From: Rhodopseudomonas sp.
Lineage (GTDB): Bacteria; Pseudomonadota; Alphaproteobacteria; Rhizobiales; Xanthobacteraceae
Assembly: GCA_016124795.1 (NCBI GenBank)
Contig: WGNB01000001.1
Location: 186,001 to 250,000, forward strand
DNA: 64,000 nt
Direction of reading: 5' to 3'
Below, in pieces: positions 7,846 through 16,274 of the stretch. The position numbers were made by a program, and so were the translations under genes. Below the pieces are notes generated by a model. The model worked only from the letters and a program-made list of their open reading frames with translations. It was not told where the DNA came from and searched no databases. Numbering within the stretch: position 1 is the stretch's first letter; each line of letters starts with the position of its first letter.

Positions 7846-8835
7846 TTATACGCGGGTTTCGCTCAGATTGCCGTCGGCGAACATTTCCTCAACCGACAGC
7901 TGACGGACCGCGAGGCCCTGTTCGTAGGAATAGCGCGCCATGGTCGCCAGCGTGTTGCGGTTGGGTTCGATGCCGTAGGACCAGAAATCCGGGCCCATGG
8001 CTTCGACGGTGGATTCATATTCGGCGGTGACCCAGGGGAGGCCGATCTTCAGCGCGGTGGTTTCGACGAATTCAGCGTCGGCGATGCGCTTGGCTTGCAG
8101 GAAGGCCTTGAAGAGACTTGCGGCCAGCCATTTATGCTTGTCGTAGATGTCCCGGCGAATGCCGAGCGCGTGCATGATCGGAAAGATGCCGGTCTTTTTG
8201 AAATAGTCGCGTTCGGCACTGCGATAGTCAGGAAACAGCCGCCGGATCTGCGGATGTTTTTTGCCGAAGCACGAGGGCGTGCGCGCGGACATGACGCCGT
8301 CGAGTTCGCCGTCGGCCAGCATCTTCGACAGCGTGGTGTCGTTGCGCGACACCAGCGGAAAGCCGGGCGGCAGGTTGAGCGGGAACTTGTCGCGGCGGCC
8401 GGGATTTTCCAGGCCTGCCTGCACCCAATTGATATCCTTGGCGGCGATGCCGAATTCGTCCTGCAAGTAGCCGCGGAACCACATCACCGCCGACATTTGA
8501 TACTCGGGCACGCCGATGCGCTTGCCGCGCAGGTCGGCCGGGCCGTTAATGCCGCGGTCGGTGCGGATATAGGTCGCCGAATGCCGGAACATGCGTGACA
8601 GGAAGGCCGGGATCGCGACGTAAGGGGTGGGGCCGCGCGACAGGGCGATCAGGAACGGGCTGAAACCGATTTCCGCGACTTCGAACTCGCCATGGAAATA
8701 GGCGCGCTCGAAGCATTCCTCGACCGGCATGGTGATGTAGTTGACGTCGCAGCCCTCGACGCGGACCCGGCCGTCGATGAGCGGACGGACCCGGTCGTAG
8801 TCCCAGGTTGCGATCGTGATCGGCAGCAGGCTCAT
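7846..8835 (-). CDS. 4,5-dihydroxyphthalate decarboxylase-like / periplasmic-binding-fold protein
   Basis: A 329-residue protein without a signal peptide. It contains PADLRGKRIGVPEYQMSA and a type-II binding-protein-like lobe, as in the family annotated as 4,5-dihydroxyphthalate decarboxylase (Pht5-like). Members share the fold of ABC binding proteins but act in the cytoplasm, removing a carboxyl group from a dihydroxylated aromatic acid. As the first gene of the leftward unit it could supply the catechol that the MhpB-type dioxygenase opens. GGGAG lies 5 bp upstream of the ATG. The family contains members of unproven activity, so the reaction is an inference. Confidence 0.72.
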   Translation of the reverse strand: MSLLPITIATWDYDRVRPLIDGRVRVEGCDVNYITMPVEECFERAYFHGEFEVAEIGFSPFLIALSRGPTPYVAIPAFLSRMFRHSATYIRTDRGINGPADLRGKRIGVPEYQMSAVMWFRGYLQDEFGIAAKDINWVQAGLENPGRRDKFPLNLPPGFPLVSRNDTTLSKMLADGELDGVMSARTPSCFGKKHPQIRRLFPDYRSAERDYFKKTGIFPIMHALGIRRDIYDKHKWLAASLFKAFLQAKRIADAEFVETTALKIGLPWVTAEYESTVEAMGPDFWSYGIEPNRNTLATMARYSYEQGLAVRQLSVEEMFADGNLSETRV

Positions 8836-8875
8836 GACATCTCCCTCGCGGTCATCGATAGCGTCAGCCGAACCA

Positions 8876-8892
8876 AAAGTCCATACTATTGA
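8876..8892. promoter_or_regulatory. Candidate GntR operator in the divergent intergenic region
   Basis: AAAGTCCATACTATTGA combines two strings seen elsewhere: AAAGTCCATACT (reverse complement at 4847-4858) and CATACTATTGA (reverse complement at 10933-10943). It lies between the start of the leftward ring-cleavage operon (8835) and the GntR gene (9015). Overlapping is ACTA-N7-TAGT (8885-8899), a weak dyad. Position and recurrence suggest autoregulation plus control of the operon and of two Bug genes. Confidence 0.45.
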
Positions 8893-9014
8893 TTTTAGTT
8901 GGTCGGCTTGCGGGACGGCGTGCTGTTGCCACTTGCTATTTCGCCGATTGGTGCATAATGCCGCTGTCGGCGTCCCGCGCCGACGGGGCGCGGCAGCGGA
9001 ACGGTGAATTGTCG

Positions 9015-9773
9015 ATGAAAACGGCCAAGAGTCCGTTGCGGGTAGTGGCGAATTCGGATCTGAATCGTAGCCCGGTGGCGCTTTATATCCAGTTGGCGAC
9101 GCTGTTCCGGACCCGAATCGCCAATGGCGAATGGCCGGTGGGCAGTCGTATTCCGAATGTCGACGAACTGGCGGTCGAATTCGCGGTGGCGCGCGGTACG
9201 ATGCGCGAGGCGCTCGGGCTTTTAGAGAAAGAGGGGCTGCTGGAGCGGCTGCGGGCGCGGGGCACCTTTATCCGCAAATCCCCGGTCGACAGCCACGCCC
9301 ACAAGCTTGCAATCGACTGGAAGTCGCTGATTTCGGCGCATGAAGGTGCAGCCATTGAGGTGCTTGAACAGCGCGTGGTTACCGAATTGCCGCAGGTCGA
9401 CCGCAGCAAGGGGCAACCGGCGGACAAGTACCAGATGATGCGGCGGCTGCATTTGCGGCAGGGCCAGCCTTATCTCGTCGGTCGTTTCTATCTCGAATAT
9501 GAGTTGTTCAAGAAGGGGCCGCCGCTGCAATTCCGGCGGCTGCCGACGCTGCCAATTCTGCACAAGATTGCCGGGGCCCGTATCGCCTCGGCCTGGCAAA
9601 CCCTGACCATCGGCACCGCGGATGTCGATATCGCGGCGTTGCTGAAAATCCCGTTGAACGCGCCGGTCGCGAAAGTCGATCGTATTGCGATCGATAAGGC
9701 CGGGACGATCCTTTACGCCGGCCATGGCATTTATCGTGGCGATTCGATCTCGATGGAAATGGAATTGCGGTAG
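9015..9773 (+). CDS. GntR-family transcriptional regulator (HutC/UTRA type)
   Basis: With start ATG 9015 the protein has 252 residues, the usual HutC-subfamily length. An in-frame extension back to 8889 would add 42 residues that are not GntR-like. The N-terminal winged helix includes RIANGEWPVGSRIPNVDELAVEF (split here by register) and ARGTMREALGLLEKEG with the following GTFI wing. The C-terminal part (about 100-250) resembles a UTRA effector domain. It is divergent from the dihydroxyphthalate-decarboxylase-like/MhpB/hydrolase operon and likely represses it until an aromatic acid or pathway intermediate binds. Confidence 0.88.
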   Translation: MKTAKSPLRVVANSDLNRSPVALYIQLATLFRTRIANGEWPVGSRIPNVDELAVEFAVARGTMREALGLLEKEGLLERLRARGTFIRKSPVDSHAHKLAIDWKSLISAHEGAAIEVLEQRVVTELPQVDRSKGQPADKYQMMRRLHLRQGQPYLVGRFYLEYELFKKGPPLQFRRLPTLPILHKIAGARIASAWQTLTIGTADVDIAALLKIPLNAPVAKVDRIAIDKAGTILYAGHGIYRGDSISMEMELR

Positions 9774-9808
9774 CGCGCGGACGGTTTCGGTGCTGTCGTT
9801 GAGGGTAG

Positions 9809-9847
9809 GTCCCGGCTCGATGCGCGCTACGCAGTGTGAGCCGGGAC
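9809..9847. terminator. Hairpin between convergent GntR and Bug genes
   Basis: A perfect 10-bp inverted repeat, GTCCCGGCTC (9809-9818) and GAGCCGGGAC (9838-9847), spans a 19-nt loop. It lies in the short gap between stops 9773 and 9865. It has no clear U-tract; a shared transcription-end structure is the simplest reading. Confidence 0.6.
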
Positions 9848-9864
9848 TTGCCAGGCTATAAGGC

Positions 9865-10827
9865 TTATTTCACCTTGATATTCGCCTTCGCGATAATGTC
9901 CGCCATGCGGGCTGATTCCGTTTTGATGATATCCGCGAATTCGGCCGGTGTTGTGCTGACCGGTGCGATTGACAGTGTCTGCATTTTCGCCCGGTAGCTG
10001 TCGATTTTGGTAATTTCTTTGATGTGTTCGGCCAGCGCGTCAATGGTTTTCGGGTTGGTGCCGGCCGGAGCAAGCAAGCCGAACCATCCGGTAATCGTCA
10101 GGTCCTTCAAGCCGATCTCGGCCATGGTCGGCATATCGGGAAATGTCGCGATGCGCTCCGGCGCGGTGGTTACAAGCGGGATAAGGCGCTTGTCTTTGAG
10201 CAGTGGGGCCAGCGGCGGCAGACCGGCGATGACAAGATCGATGCGCCCGGCCATGGCATCGGTGTAACCGGCACTTGCTGCCCGATAGGGAACGTGAGCG
10301 AGATTGACGCCGGTGCGCATCTTGAACAATTCGCCGAGCAGATGAAGATTGGTTCCGACGCCGGGGGTCGCAAATGTGTAGCTTTTCCCGGTCGCCTTAC
10401 CGGTGGCGATCAGGTCTTTGATCGAACCGATCTTGAGCTGTGGCGAAGCGGCAATGATATTGAAGATCTTGCCGAGCTGGGAAATCGGCGCGAATGCCGT
10501 CCCCGGGTCGTGCCGCGTCTTATAAAGGTGGCCGATAATGGCCTGGGTATCGAGCGATCCGAGGAATAAGGTGTAGCCGTCATTATTGGCGCTGGCCGCG
10601 GCCTCGGTGCCGATCAATCCGCCGGCTCCGGTGCGGTTGTCGACCACGACCGGCTGACCGATACGGGCGGACAGCTTTTCGGCGAGCAAGCGGGCGATAG
10701 TGTCCGGCGCGGTGCCGGCGGCGTAGGGAACGAGAATCGTTACGGTGCGGGACGGCCATTGGCCCTGCGCGGAAACGATCGTGGTCAGTCCCAGGATCAT
10801 CGCTAGCGATTGAATTATGCGTTTCAT
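9865..10827 (-). CDS. Bug-family (TctC-like) periplasmic solute-binding protein, orphan
   Basis: 320 residues with a signal peptide (MKRIIQSLAMILGLTTIVSA, then QGQWPSRTV). The Bug signature TVTILVPYAAGTAPDTIARLLAEKL is followed by NRTGAGGLIG and the late FPDMPTMAEIGL. It is likely to bind an aromatic or aliphatic carboxylate in the periplasm. Membrane partners are absent nearby. The upstream region carries TCAATAGTATG, an element also found beside the GntR gene, linking it to that regulator. It is divergent from the hydratase-like gene at 11073. Confidence 0.88.
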   Translation of the reverse strand: MKRIIQSLAMILGLTTIVSAQGQWPSRTVTILVPYAAGTAPDTIARLLAEKLSARIGQPVVVDNRTGAGGLIGTEAAASANNDGYTLFLGSLDTQAIIGHLYKTRHDPGTAFAPISQLGKIFNIIAASPQLKIGSIKDLIATGKATGKSYTFATPGVGTNLHLLGELFKMRTGVNLAHVPYRAASAGYTDAMAGRIDLVIAGLPPLAPLLKDKRLIPLVTTAPERIATFPDMPTMAEIGLKDLTITGWFGLLAPAGTNPKTIDALAEHIKEITKIDSYRAKMQTLSIAPVSTTPAEFADIIKTESARMADIIAKANIKVK

Positions 10828-10932
10828 TGCGTTTCCCCCAATTATTCAAACAGCCTGCCCGGGTAATCGCCGGCCCGCTTGATGCCAGTCTCCGCTGGAA
10901 TGTCGTCAGGATAAGACTGTCACCCGAAAGGG

Positions 10933-10943
10933 TCAATAGTATG
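10933..10943. promoter_or_regulatory. Candidate GntR operator, third copy
   Basis: TCAATAGTATG is the exact reverse complement of 8882-8892. It lies about 105 bp upstream of the Bug gene on the minus strand and 130 bp upstream of the TTG start at 11073. GTCAA (10932-10936) and TTGAC (10949-10953) around it form an imperfectly spaced inverted repeat. Confidence 0.4.
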
Positions 10944-11072
10944 AATGTTTGACATTATGAGCGGAAAGCAGCTAGCCTGATAAGGCGTTGCGCGGCGCGC
11001 TGTCGGGCATTGGCGGAACCGGCATCCCGCCCTCAAGCGTTACGTCAACGAAAAGATCTGAAGGAGGAACAC

Positions 11073-11906
11073 TTGGATTTTAAAAAGCTGCAAGCCGTCA
11101 AGGTTGATCGCGAGGGCGATGGGACGACCATTGTCACGCTCAATCGCCCCGAAAAGCGCAATGCGATGAGTCCGCAAATGCATTTTGAGATGGTTGACGT
11201 TTTGAAGGAGCTTGCAGAAGACCGTGAGACGAGGGTGCTCGTCCTCACAGGCGCCGGCGACAGTTGGTGTGCGGGCCAGGATATCAAGCTCTTTTTCCGC
11301 GACCTCGACGACAAGCCAAAGGAACGGTATCTCGCCAGGCTCGCCAATCATGAGTGGCGCTGGACCTTGCTGAGTACCTTCCCGAAGCCGACCATTGCGA
11401 TGGTCAACGGCTATTGCTTTGGCGGTGCGTTCGTCCAGCTTTATGCCTGCGATTTCGCCATCGCAGCGGACAATGCAACCTTTGGTCTTTCGGAAGTGAA
11501 CTGGGGAATTCTGCCAGGCGGTCTCGTTGGCAAAGTAATTATGGACGGTTTGTCCTATCGCGATGCGGTTTGGTATTCAATGACCGGTGAGCCGATGGAT
11601 GCCAAAACCGCGGCCGCCATTCGCCTCATCAATAAATCCGTTCCCGCTGAAATGTTGCGCGCCGAAACTATGGCGCTGGCCGCATCCCTGAGCAAAAAGA
11701 ACCCGCAGACTTTGCGCACCATCAAGGAAAGCCTTCGCTTCGTTCGTGGCATGAGCATCGAACAGGCGGCTGATTATCTGCTCGCCAAGGAACGCGAACT
11801 TCGCTTCCTCGATCCGGAATCGGGCCGTGAAAAGGCCACCACCCAGTTCCTCGAAGAGAAGACCTACAGGCCGGGCCTCGGCGAGTATAATCGGGGCAAT
11901 CCGTGA
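11073..11906 (+). CDS. Enoyl-CoA hydratase/isomerase-family protein resembling hydroxycinnamoyl-CoA hydratase-lyase
   Basis: The start TTG 11073 is chosen because AAGGAGGA (11061-11068) sits 4 bp upstream; the open frame to 11010 is ignored. The 277-residue crotonase-fold protein follows feruloyl-CoA hydratase-lyase (HCHL) closely: LNRPEKRNAMSP, LTGAGDSWCAGQDIK, KPTIAMVNGYCFGGAF, FGLSEVNWGI (the catalytic Glu of HCHL) and a QFLEEKTYRPGLGEY end. Residues that bind the phenol and help catalysis in Pseudomonas HCHL (Tyr75, Ser123, Tyr239) appear here as Phe, Val and Leu, so the substrate may not be a 4-hydroxycinnamoyl-CoA. It overlaps the CoA-transferase gene by 4 bp (GTGA), implying that the transferase supplies its CoA ester. 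Confidence 0.82.
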   Translation: MDFKKLQAVKVDREGDGTTIVTLNRPEKRNAMSPQMHFEMVDVLKELAEDRETRVLVLTGAGDSWCAGQDIKLFFRDLDDKPKERYLARLANHEWRWTLLSTFPKPTIAMVNGYCFGGAFVQLYACDFAIAADNATFGLSEVNWGILPGGLVGKVIMDGLSYRDAVWYSMTGEPMDAKTAAAIRLINKSVPAEMLRAETMALAASLSKKNPQTLRTIKESLRFVRGMSIEQAADYLLAKERELRFLDPESGREKATTQFLEEKTYRPGLGEYNRGNP

Positions 11907-13117
11907 CAAAGGCGGCGCCGCGCGACGCACTTACCGGCGTCAAGGTTCTCGAACTCGGCAGCTTCATCACTGCGCCCTATGCCGGACTGCTGCTTGCCGA
12001 TCTCGGGGCGGATGTGGTCAAGATCGAACCGCCCGGTGGAGACCCGTTTCGGGCTTTTGGCGGCGCCAAATACAGCCCCAATTTCGTCGGGTACAATCGC
12101 GGCAAAAGGAGTGTTGTCCTCGATATCAAGTCGGAGGAAGGACGCCGCGCCTTGCTGGCGCTGGTGGCGGGGGCCGACGTTCTGATTGAGAATTATCGGC
12201 CCGGAGTGCTGGAGCGGCTTAAACTCGGCTATCCAAGCCTCAAGAAGGTCAATCCCCGCCTCATCTTCTGCTCGATCTCCGGGTTTGGACGTACCGGGCC
12301 CAATCGGGATCGCCCGGCATTCGATCTGATCGGTCAGGCGACAAGTGGATTGCTCGGGATTATGCTCGACCCCGAAAACCCGACTGTGCGCGGGCCAACA
12401 ATATCGGACCAATTAGCCGGCTTTTACGCCTGCTACGGCATTCTTGGCGCGTTGTTCGCACGTGCTTCGTCGGGCAAGGGTCGGCGCGTTGATGTCAATA
12501 TGATCGAAGCGACGATGGCCTTCATGCCGGATGTCTTCGCAAGCTATACGCGCGAGCACGTGGTGATGAATTCACGAACGCGCGCGGGATACTCGCAAGC
12601 TTATGCATTTTCTTGCCGTGATGGAAAATTGGTTGGCATTCAGTTGTCGTCGCCGGAGAAATTCTGGTCCGGGCTCGTCGATACGATCGGTATGCCGGAG
12701 CTCCTCGATGACGAACGATTTCGAACGCGGATGAAACGAATTGAGAATTGCGATGTGTTGACGGCCATATTGCGCAAAAAATTCGCTGAATTGCCACGTG
12801 ATGAATGGCTGAAGCGACTGGAGGCCGCTGACGTGCCGCATGCGCCGGTCCTTCAGATCGATGAAGTGATGCGCGATCAAGAAATCGTGCACAACGAAAG
12901 CTTCTATAATCTCCGGCACCCGGAGATGGGCGACATCAAGTGCATTCACCGGCCGGTGTTGTATGACGGGCGGCGTCGCGCCGGCAAGCTGCCACCTCCG
13001 ACGCTCGGTGAACATACTGACGCCGTTCTTCGTGGTGCGCTCAAGGTTAAAGATGCCGGTTCGGGCCGTAAGCGCCGCGCAGCGAAACCGGGTTTCGAAC
13101 GCCGTCGCCGACGTTAA
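11903..13117 (+). CDS. Class III (CaiB/BaiF) CoA-transferase
   Basis: 404 residues from GTG 11903, inside the stop of the preceding gene. Family III features are ALTGVKVLELGSFITAPYAGLLLADLGADVVKIEPPGGDPFR at the N-terminus (read in register), ENYRPGVLERL, the segment RPAFDLIGQATSG that holds the expected catalytic aspartate, and GKGRRVDVNMIEA. It would move CoA from a donor thioester to a carboxylic acid, activating the substrate of the hydratase/lyase-like enzyme. The last 20 residues are Arg/Lys-rich (GRKRRAAKPGFERRRRR) and lie beyond the fold. Base composition is lower than in flanking genes (two 60-nt samples near 12.6-12.8 kb gave 45 % G+C). Confidence 0.87.
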   Translation: MTKAAPRDALTGVKVLELGSFITAPYAGLLLADLGADVVKIEPPGGDPFRAFGGAKYSPNFVGYNRGKRSVVLDIKSEEGRRALLALVAGADVLIENYRPGVLERLKLGYPSLKKVNPRLIFCSISGFGRTGPNRDRPAFDLIGQATSGLLGIMLDPENPTVRGPTISDQLAGFYACYGILGALFARASSGKGRRVDVNMIEATMAFMPDVFASYTREHVVMNSRTRAGYSQAYAFSCRDGKLVGIQLSSPEKFWSGLVDTIGMPELLDDERFRTRMKRIENCDVLTAILRKKFAELPRDEWLKRLEAADVPHAPVLQIDEVMRDQEIVHNESFYNLRHPEMGDIKCIHRPVLYDGRRRAGKLPPPTLGEHTDAVLRGALKVKDAGSGRKRRAAKPGFERRRRR

Positions 13118-13183
13118 TGGGGGTGGCACGCCCCGGCAGGCATAGCATCTGGAACGGGCTTCAGCAGGGCTGCCAATCGCTGC

Positions 13184-14074
13184 TTAGACGCTCAACGCCG
13201 AGCCCATGGCGGCGATGAACTCTTGTGCCGCCGCCGACGACGGCTCGCCTTTGCGCTGAATGACGCCGAGGTCTCGGGTGATCTGCGGATCCACCACATT
13301 GAGGCGGACGACGTCACGGTTGCCGCCGAGGCTTAGCGACGGCAGCAGTGCGACGCCGAGACCCGCGGCGACCATGGCGATCACGGTCTGGTGCTGGGTC
13401 ACCGAGTGGGTCACGCGCAGCGAACGGCCCTGTTCGCGGCAGGCGCGCTCCAGCGCGGTACGGATGCTGGTGCCGAGCACCGTCGTTATCAGTGGATATT
13501 CAAGCAGAGACGACAATTTGACCCGGCGTTGGTTCGCCAACCGGTTCGATTTCGCGACCACACCGACGAAACGGTCCCGCATCAGATAGGAGAAGGACAA
13601 TTCGCTGTTGCGGTCCGGCGCGGCGGCGATGCCGAGGTCGGCGCTGCCAGTGGTGACGCAACGTTCGACGTCCTGCGCCGCCAATTCGATCATCTGGACG
13701 TCGATGCCGGGGAAACGCGCCGTGAAGGCTGCTACCATGCCCGGAATAATACGCGACGCGACCGAGGGAATGGCGGCCACCGTCAAGCGGCCGCGCCTCA
13801 GCGAGGCGTGGTCTCGCACCTCGAGCACCGCCGATTCTATGTCGGCGAGGATATTGCGGGCGCGGACCAGAAACTTTTCGCCTTCGGCGGTGAGATAAAC
13901 GCTGCGAGTGGTGCGGCTAAGCAGTGCGGCGCCGAGAAACTCCTCCAATTCGCGCAATTGCGCGCTCATGGCCGGCTGCGACAGACCCATCCGCTCGGAC
14001 GCGCGGCGAAACTGACGATCTTCGGCGACGGCGACAAAGCTGCGAATGCGTTGCAGGCTTAATCCGACGCGCAT
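13184..14074 (-). CDS. LysR-family transcriptional regulator
   Basis: 296 residues with the LysR helix-turn-helix at the N-terminus (QLRELEEFLGAALLSRTTRSVYLTAEG) and a two-lobed effector domain. GGAGG lies 8 bp before the ATG. It is divergent from the ThDP-enzyme/TctABC operon, with a perfect T-N11-A dyad just upstream of its own start, the standard LysR arrangement for activation of the divergent operon and self-repression. The inducer is probably the substrate or an intermediate of that operon. Confidence 0.9.
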   Translation of the reverse strand: MRVGLSLQRIRSFVAVAEDRQFRRASERMGLSQPAMSAQLRELEEFLGAALLSRTTRSVYLTAEGEKFLVRARNILADIESAVLEVRDHASLRRGRLTVAAIPSVASRIIPGMVAAFTARFPGIDVQMIELAAQDVERCVTTGSADLGIAAAPDRNSELSFSYLMRDRFVGVVAKSNRLANQRRVKLSSLLEYPLITTVLGTSIRTALERACREQGRSLRVTHSVTQHQTVIAMVAAGLGVALLPSLSLGGNRDVVRLNVVDPQITRDLGVIQRKGEPSSAAAQEFIAAMGSALSV

Positions 14075-14099
14075 GCGTAATTCCTCCGCTTTGTCATTC

Positions 14100-14114
14100 T
14101 TCTGATTATCAGAA
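14100..14114. promoter_or_regulatory. LysR-type operator (T-N11-A dyad)
   Basis: TTCTGATTATCAGAA is a perfect 15-bp palindrome about one central base and contains T-N11-A. It sits 26 bp from the LysR start and about 200 bp before the ThDP-enzyme gene, within an A+T-rich part of the divergent intergenic region. Confidence 0.7.
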
Positions 14115-14314
14115 CTATTTATAGCATATTTCTATTTGACCGATCTATCTCCGAATGGTTCGCTGAAGACAAGATAAAGCGCCGGAAATCACGTCGGTGA
14201 TTAACGCGGCGAACGGGAGTGAAACGTGACACGTAACGGAGGCTTGCTGCGCTGCGATAGCAGCGCGGCATGGGCAAGGTCGGTTGTGCGCCGAAATAAT
14301 TCCGGGGCGATGCT

Positions 14315-16141
14315 ATGAATGCGCCGACAAATCCCAATCGCATCTCCACGATCGACGCGCCCGCGCAGAAAATGCCGGCGGATTTCGATGGCACGTTCTG
14401 GAACAGCGATACGATCGCGGAATTGTTGCGCGATATCGGCCTCGACTACGTTGCGATTTGTCCCGGCTCCAGCTTTCGCGGCCTGCATGAAAGCCTGGTC
14501 AACCGGCTCGGCAATGTCCGGCCGGAGATGCTGCTGTGCCTCCATGAGGAACATGCCGTTGCCATCGCGCACGGTTTTGCCCGCGTGACCGGCAAGCCGA
14601 TGGGCGTGGTCGTTCATTGCAATGTCGGGCTGATGCATGCCGCGATGGCGGTTTATAATGCCTGGTGCGATCGCATGCCGGTGATGGTTCTCGGCGGGAT
14701 CGGGCCGGTGGACTCGGTGCGTCGCCGTACGCCGATCGACTGGCTGCACAGCGTTTCCGACCAGGCCGCTTTGGTGCGTAATTACGTGAAGTGGGACGAT
14801 CAGCCGTTGTCGGCCAAGGCGGCGGTCGAATCGATCCTGCGCGGCCATCAAATGGCCTGCACTGCGCCGAAGGCGCCGGTCTATATCACCCTCGATCAGC
14901 GTTTGCAGGAAGACAGCCTCGCTCACGCCAAGGATATCAAGCCGAAAGCGAGCCGCTTTGTCGCGCCGCCGTCGCCGGCCGCCGATCCGGCCTTGGTGGA
15001 AAGCGCCGCGCGCTTGCTGTTGAACGCGCGTTCGCCGGTCATTCTGGCCGGTCGGGTGTCGCGCGATGAAACGGCCTGGGCCGAGCGCGTCAAGCTGGCG
15101 GAAATGCTTGGCGCCCGCGTGCTCACGGATCTGAAGGTCGCCGGCGCCTTTCCGACCGATCATCCGTTGCATGGCCCCGATCCGGCGATTGCCTTCACCC
15201 CGGACGATGGCGTTGCCATCATGCGCGATGCCGACGTCATTCTCAGTCTCGATTGGTGGGACCAGGCGACGCTGTTCAAGCAGGCCTGGGGTGAGGCCGA
15301 CGTCCCGGCCAAAGTGATCCGCTGCTCGATCGATACCTTTATTCATCGCGGCTGGACCCGCGATCATATGGGGCTCACCGCCGTCGATCTCGATATTCTG
15401 GCCGAGCCGGATCGTGTCGTGCCGCTTCTGCTGCAAGCGCTTGAACGAGATTCCGACTATCGGTTTCGCAAGGCGGCGGGCGCGCGTCTCAAGGCTTGCC
15501 AGGATACGCATAAACCGCCGAAGCCATTTCCGCCGGTTCAGGGTGGACCCGATGCGATCGGGCTTTGGGATATCGGCATCGCGCTAGGCGAGGCGCTAGG
15601 CGACAAACCTTATTGCCTGATGCGGGCGCCGCTCGGCTGGCATGTAAGTTCGTTGCCGATCCATCATCCGTTGGAGTATCTCGGCGCCGATGGCGCCGCC
15701 GGCATCGGCGGTGCACCCGGCATGTCGGTCGGCTCGGCGCTGGCGTTGCGGGATAGCGGCCGCTTGCCGGTCGCCGTGTTCGGCGATGGCGATTATCTGA
15801 TGGGCGTCTCGGCGTTATGGACGGCCGCGCGTCATCGAATTCCGATGCTGATCGTGATCGCCAACAACAACGGTTACTATATCGACGAGCAGCATCAGGT
15901 CACCACTTCGCTGGCTCGCGATCGGGCGACCGAAACCGCATCGGTCGGTCAACGCATTGCCGATCCGGAAGTCGACATTCTGGCGATGGCAAAGGCGCAA
16001 GGGTTCGGCGGCGCCGGCCCAATCGAACGGCGTGGCGATTTTGTCAAGGCGCTGTCCGACGGTATCGCGGCGGTTGAGGCTGGCGGCTGTTATCTGGTCG
16101 ATGTTCGTATCCGGCCCGATTACGAAGGTTATCCGCGATAG
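14315..16141 (+). CDS. Thiamine-diphosphate-dependent enzyme (acetolactate synthase/decarboxylase-like), copy 2
   Basis: 608 residues with the same three-domain architecture as copy 1. Activating Glu is in LCLHEEHAVAIAHGFA (about residue 78), and GDGDYLMG...NN is near residues 490-516. Segments such as NVGLMHA.MA..NAWCDRMP and KWDDQP are shared with copy 1 but are not generic for acetolactate synthases, so the two form a distinct subfamily. First gene of a rightward set with TctC, TctB, TctA, a ferredoxin and a flavoprotein, under a divergent LysR gene. A decarboxylase or C-C lyase acting on an imported organic acid is plausible; the substrate is unknown. Confidence 0.86.
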   Translation: MNAPTNPNRISTIDAPAQKMPADFDGTFWNSDTIAELLRDIGLDYVAICPGSSFRGLHESLVNRLGNVRPEMLLCLHEEHAVAIAHGFARVTGKPMGVVVHCNVGLMHAAMAVYNAWCDRMPVMVLGGIGPVDSVRRRTPIDWLHSVSDQAALVRNYVKWDDQPLSAKAAVESILRGHQMACTAPKAPVYITLDQRLQEDSLAHAKDIKPKASRFVAPPSPAADPALVESAARLLLNARSPVILAGRVSRDETAWAERVKLAEMLGARVLTDLKVAGAFPTDHPLHGPDPAIAFTPDDGVAIMRDADVILSLDWWDQATLFKQAWGEADVPAKVIRCSIDTFIHRGWTRDHMGLTAVDLDILAEPDRVVPLLLQALERDSDYRFRKAAGARLKACQDTHKPPKPFPPVQGGPDAIGLWDIGIALGEALGDKPYCLMRAPLGWHVSSLPIHHPLEYLGADGAAGIGGAPGMSVGSALALRDSGRLPVAVFGDGDYLMGVSALWTAARHRIPMLIVIANNNGYYIDEQHQVTTSLARDRATETASVGQRIADPEVDILAMAKAQGFGGAGPIERRGDFVKALSDGIAAVEAGGCYLVDVRIRPDYEGYPR

Positions 16142-16274
16142 CGTGCCGCCGGCGAAGGCGGCGTGTTCCGGTGCGCGTTGAATGTACCTCACGAACCGGC
16201 CGGCATAGTGCGCCGACGTTTCCAATAAGAAAAAACGTTGTCACGATAACAACTATATCAATGGGAGGATCGCA

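Noticed and set aside
8889-9014. N-terminal extension of the GntR regulator
   Set aside because: The 42 extra residues are not conserved-looking, lie in the divergent promoter region and cross the putative operator; ATG 9015 gives the normal length.
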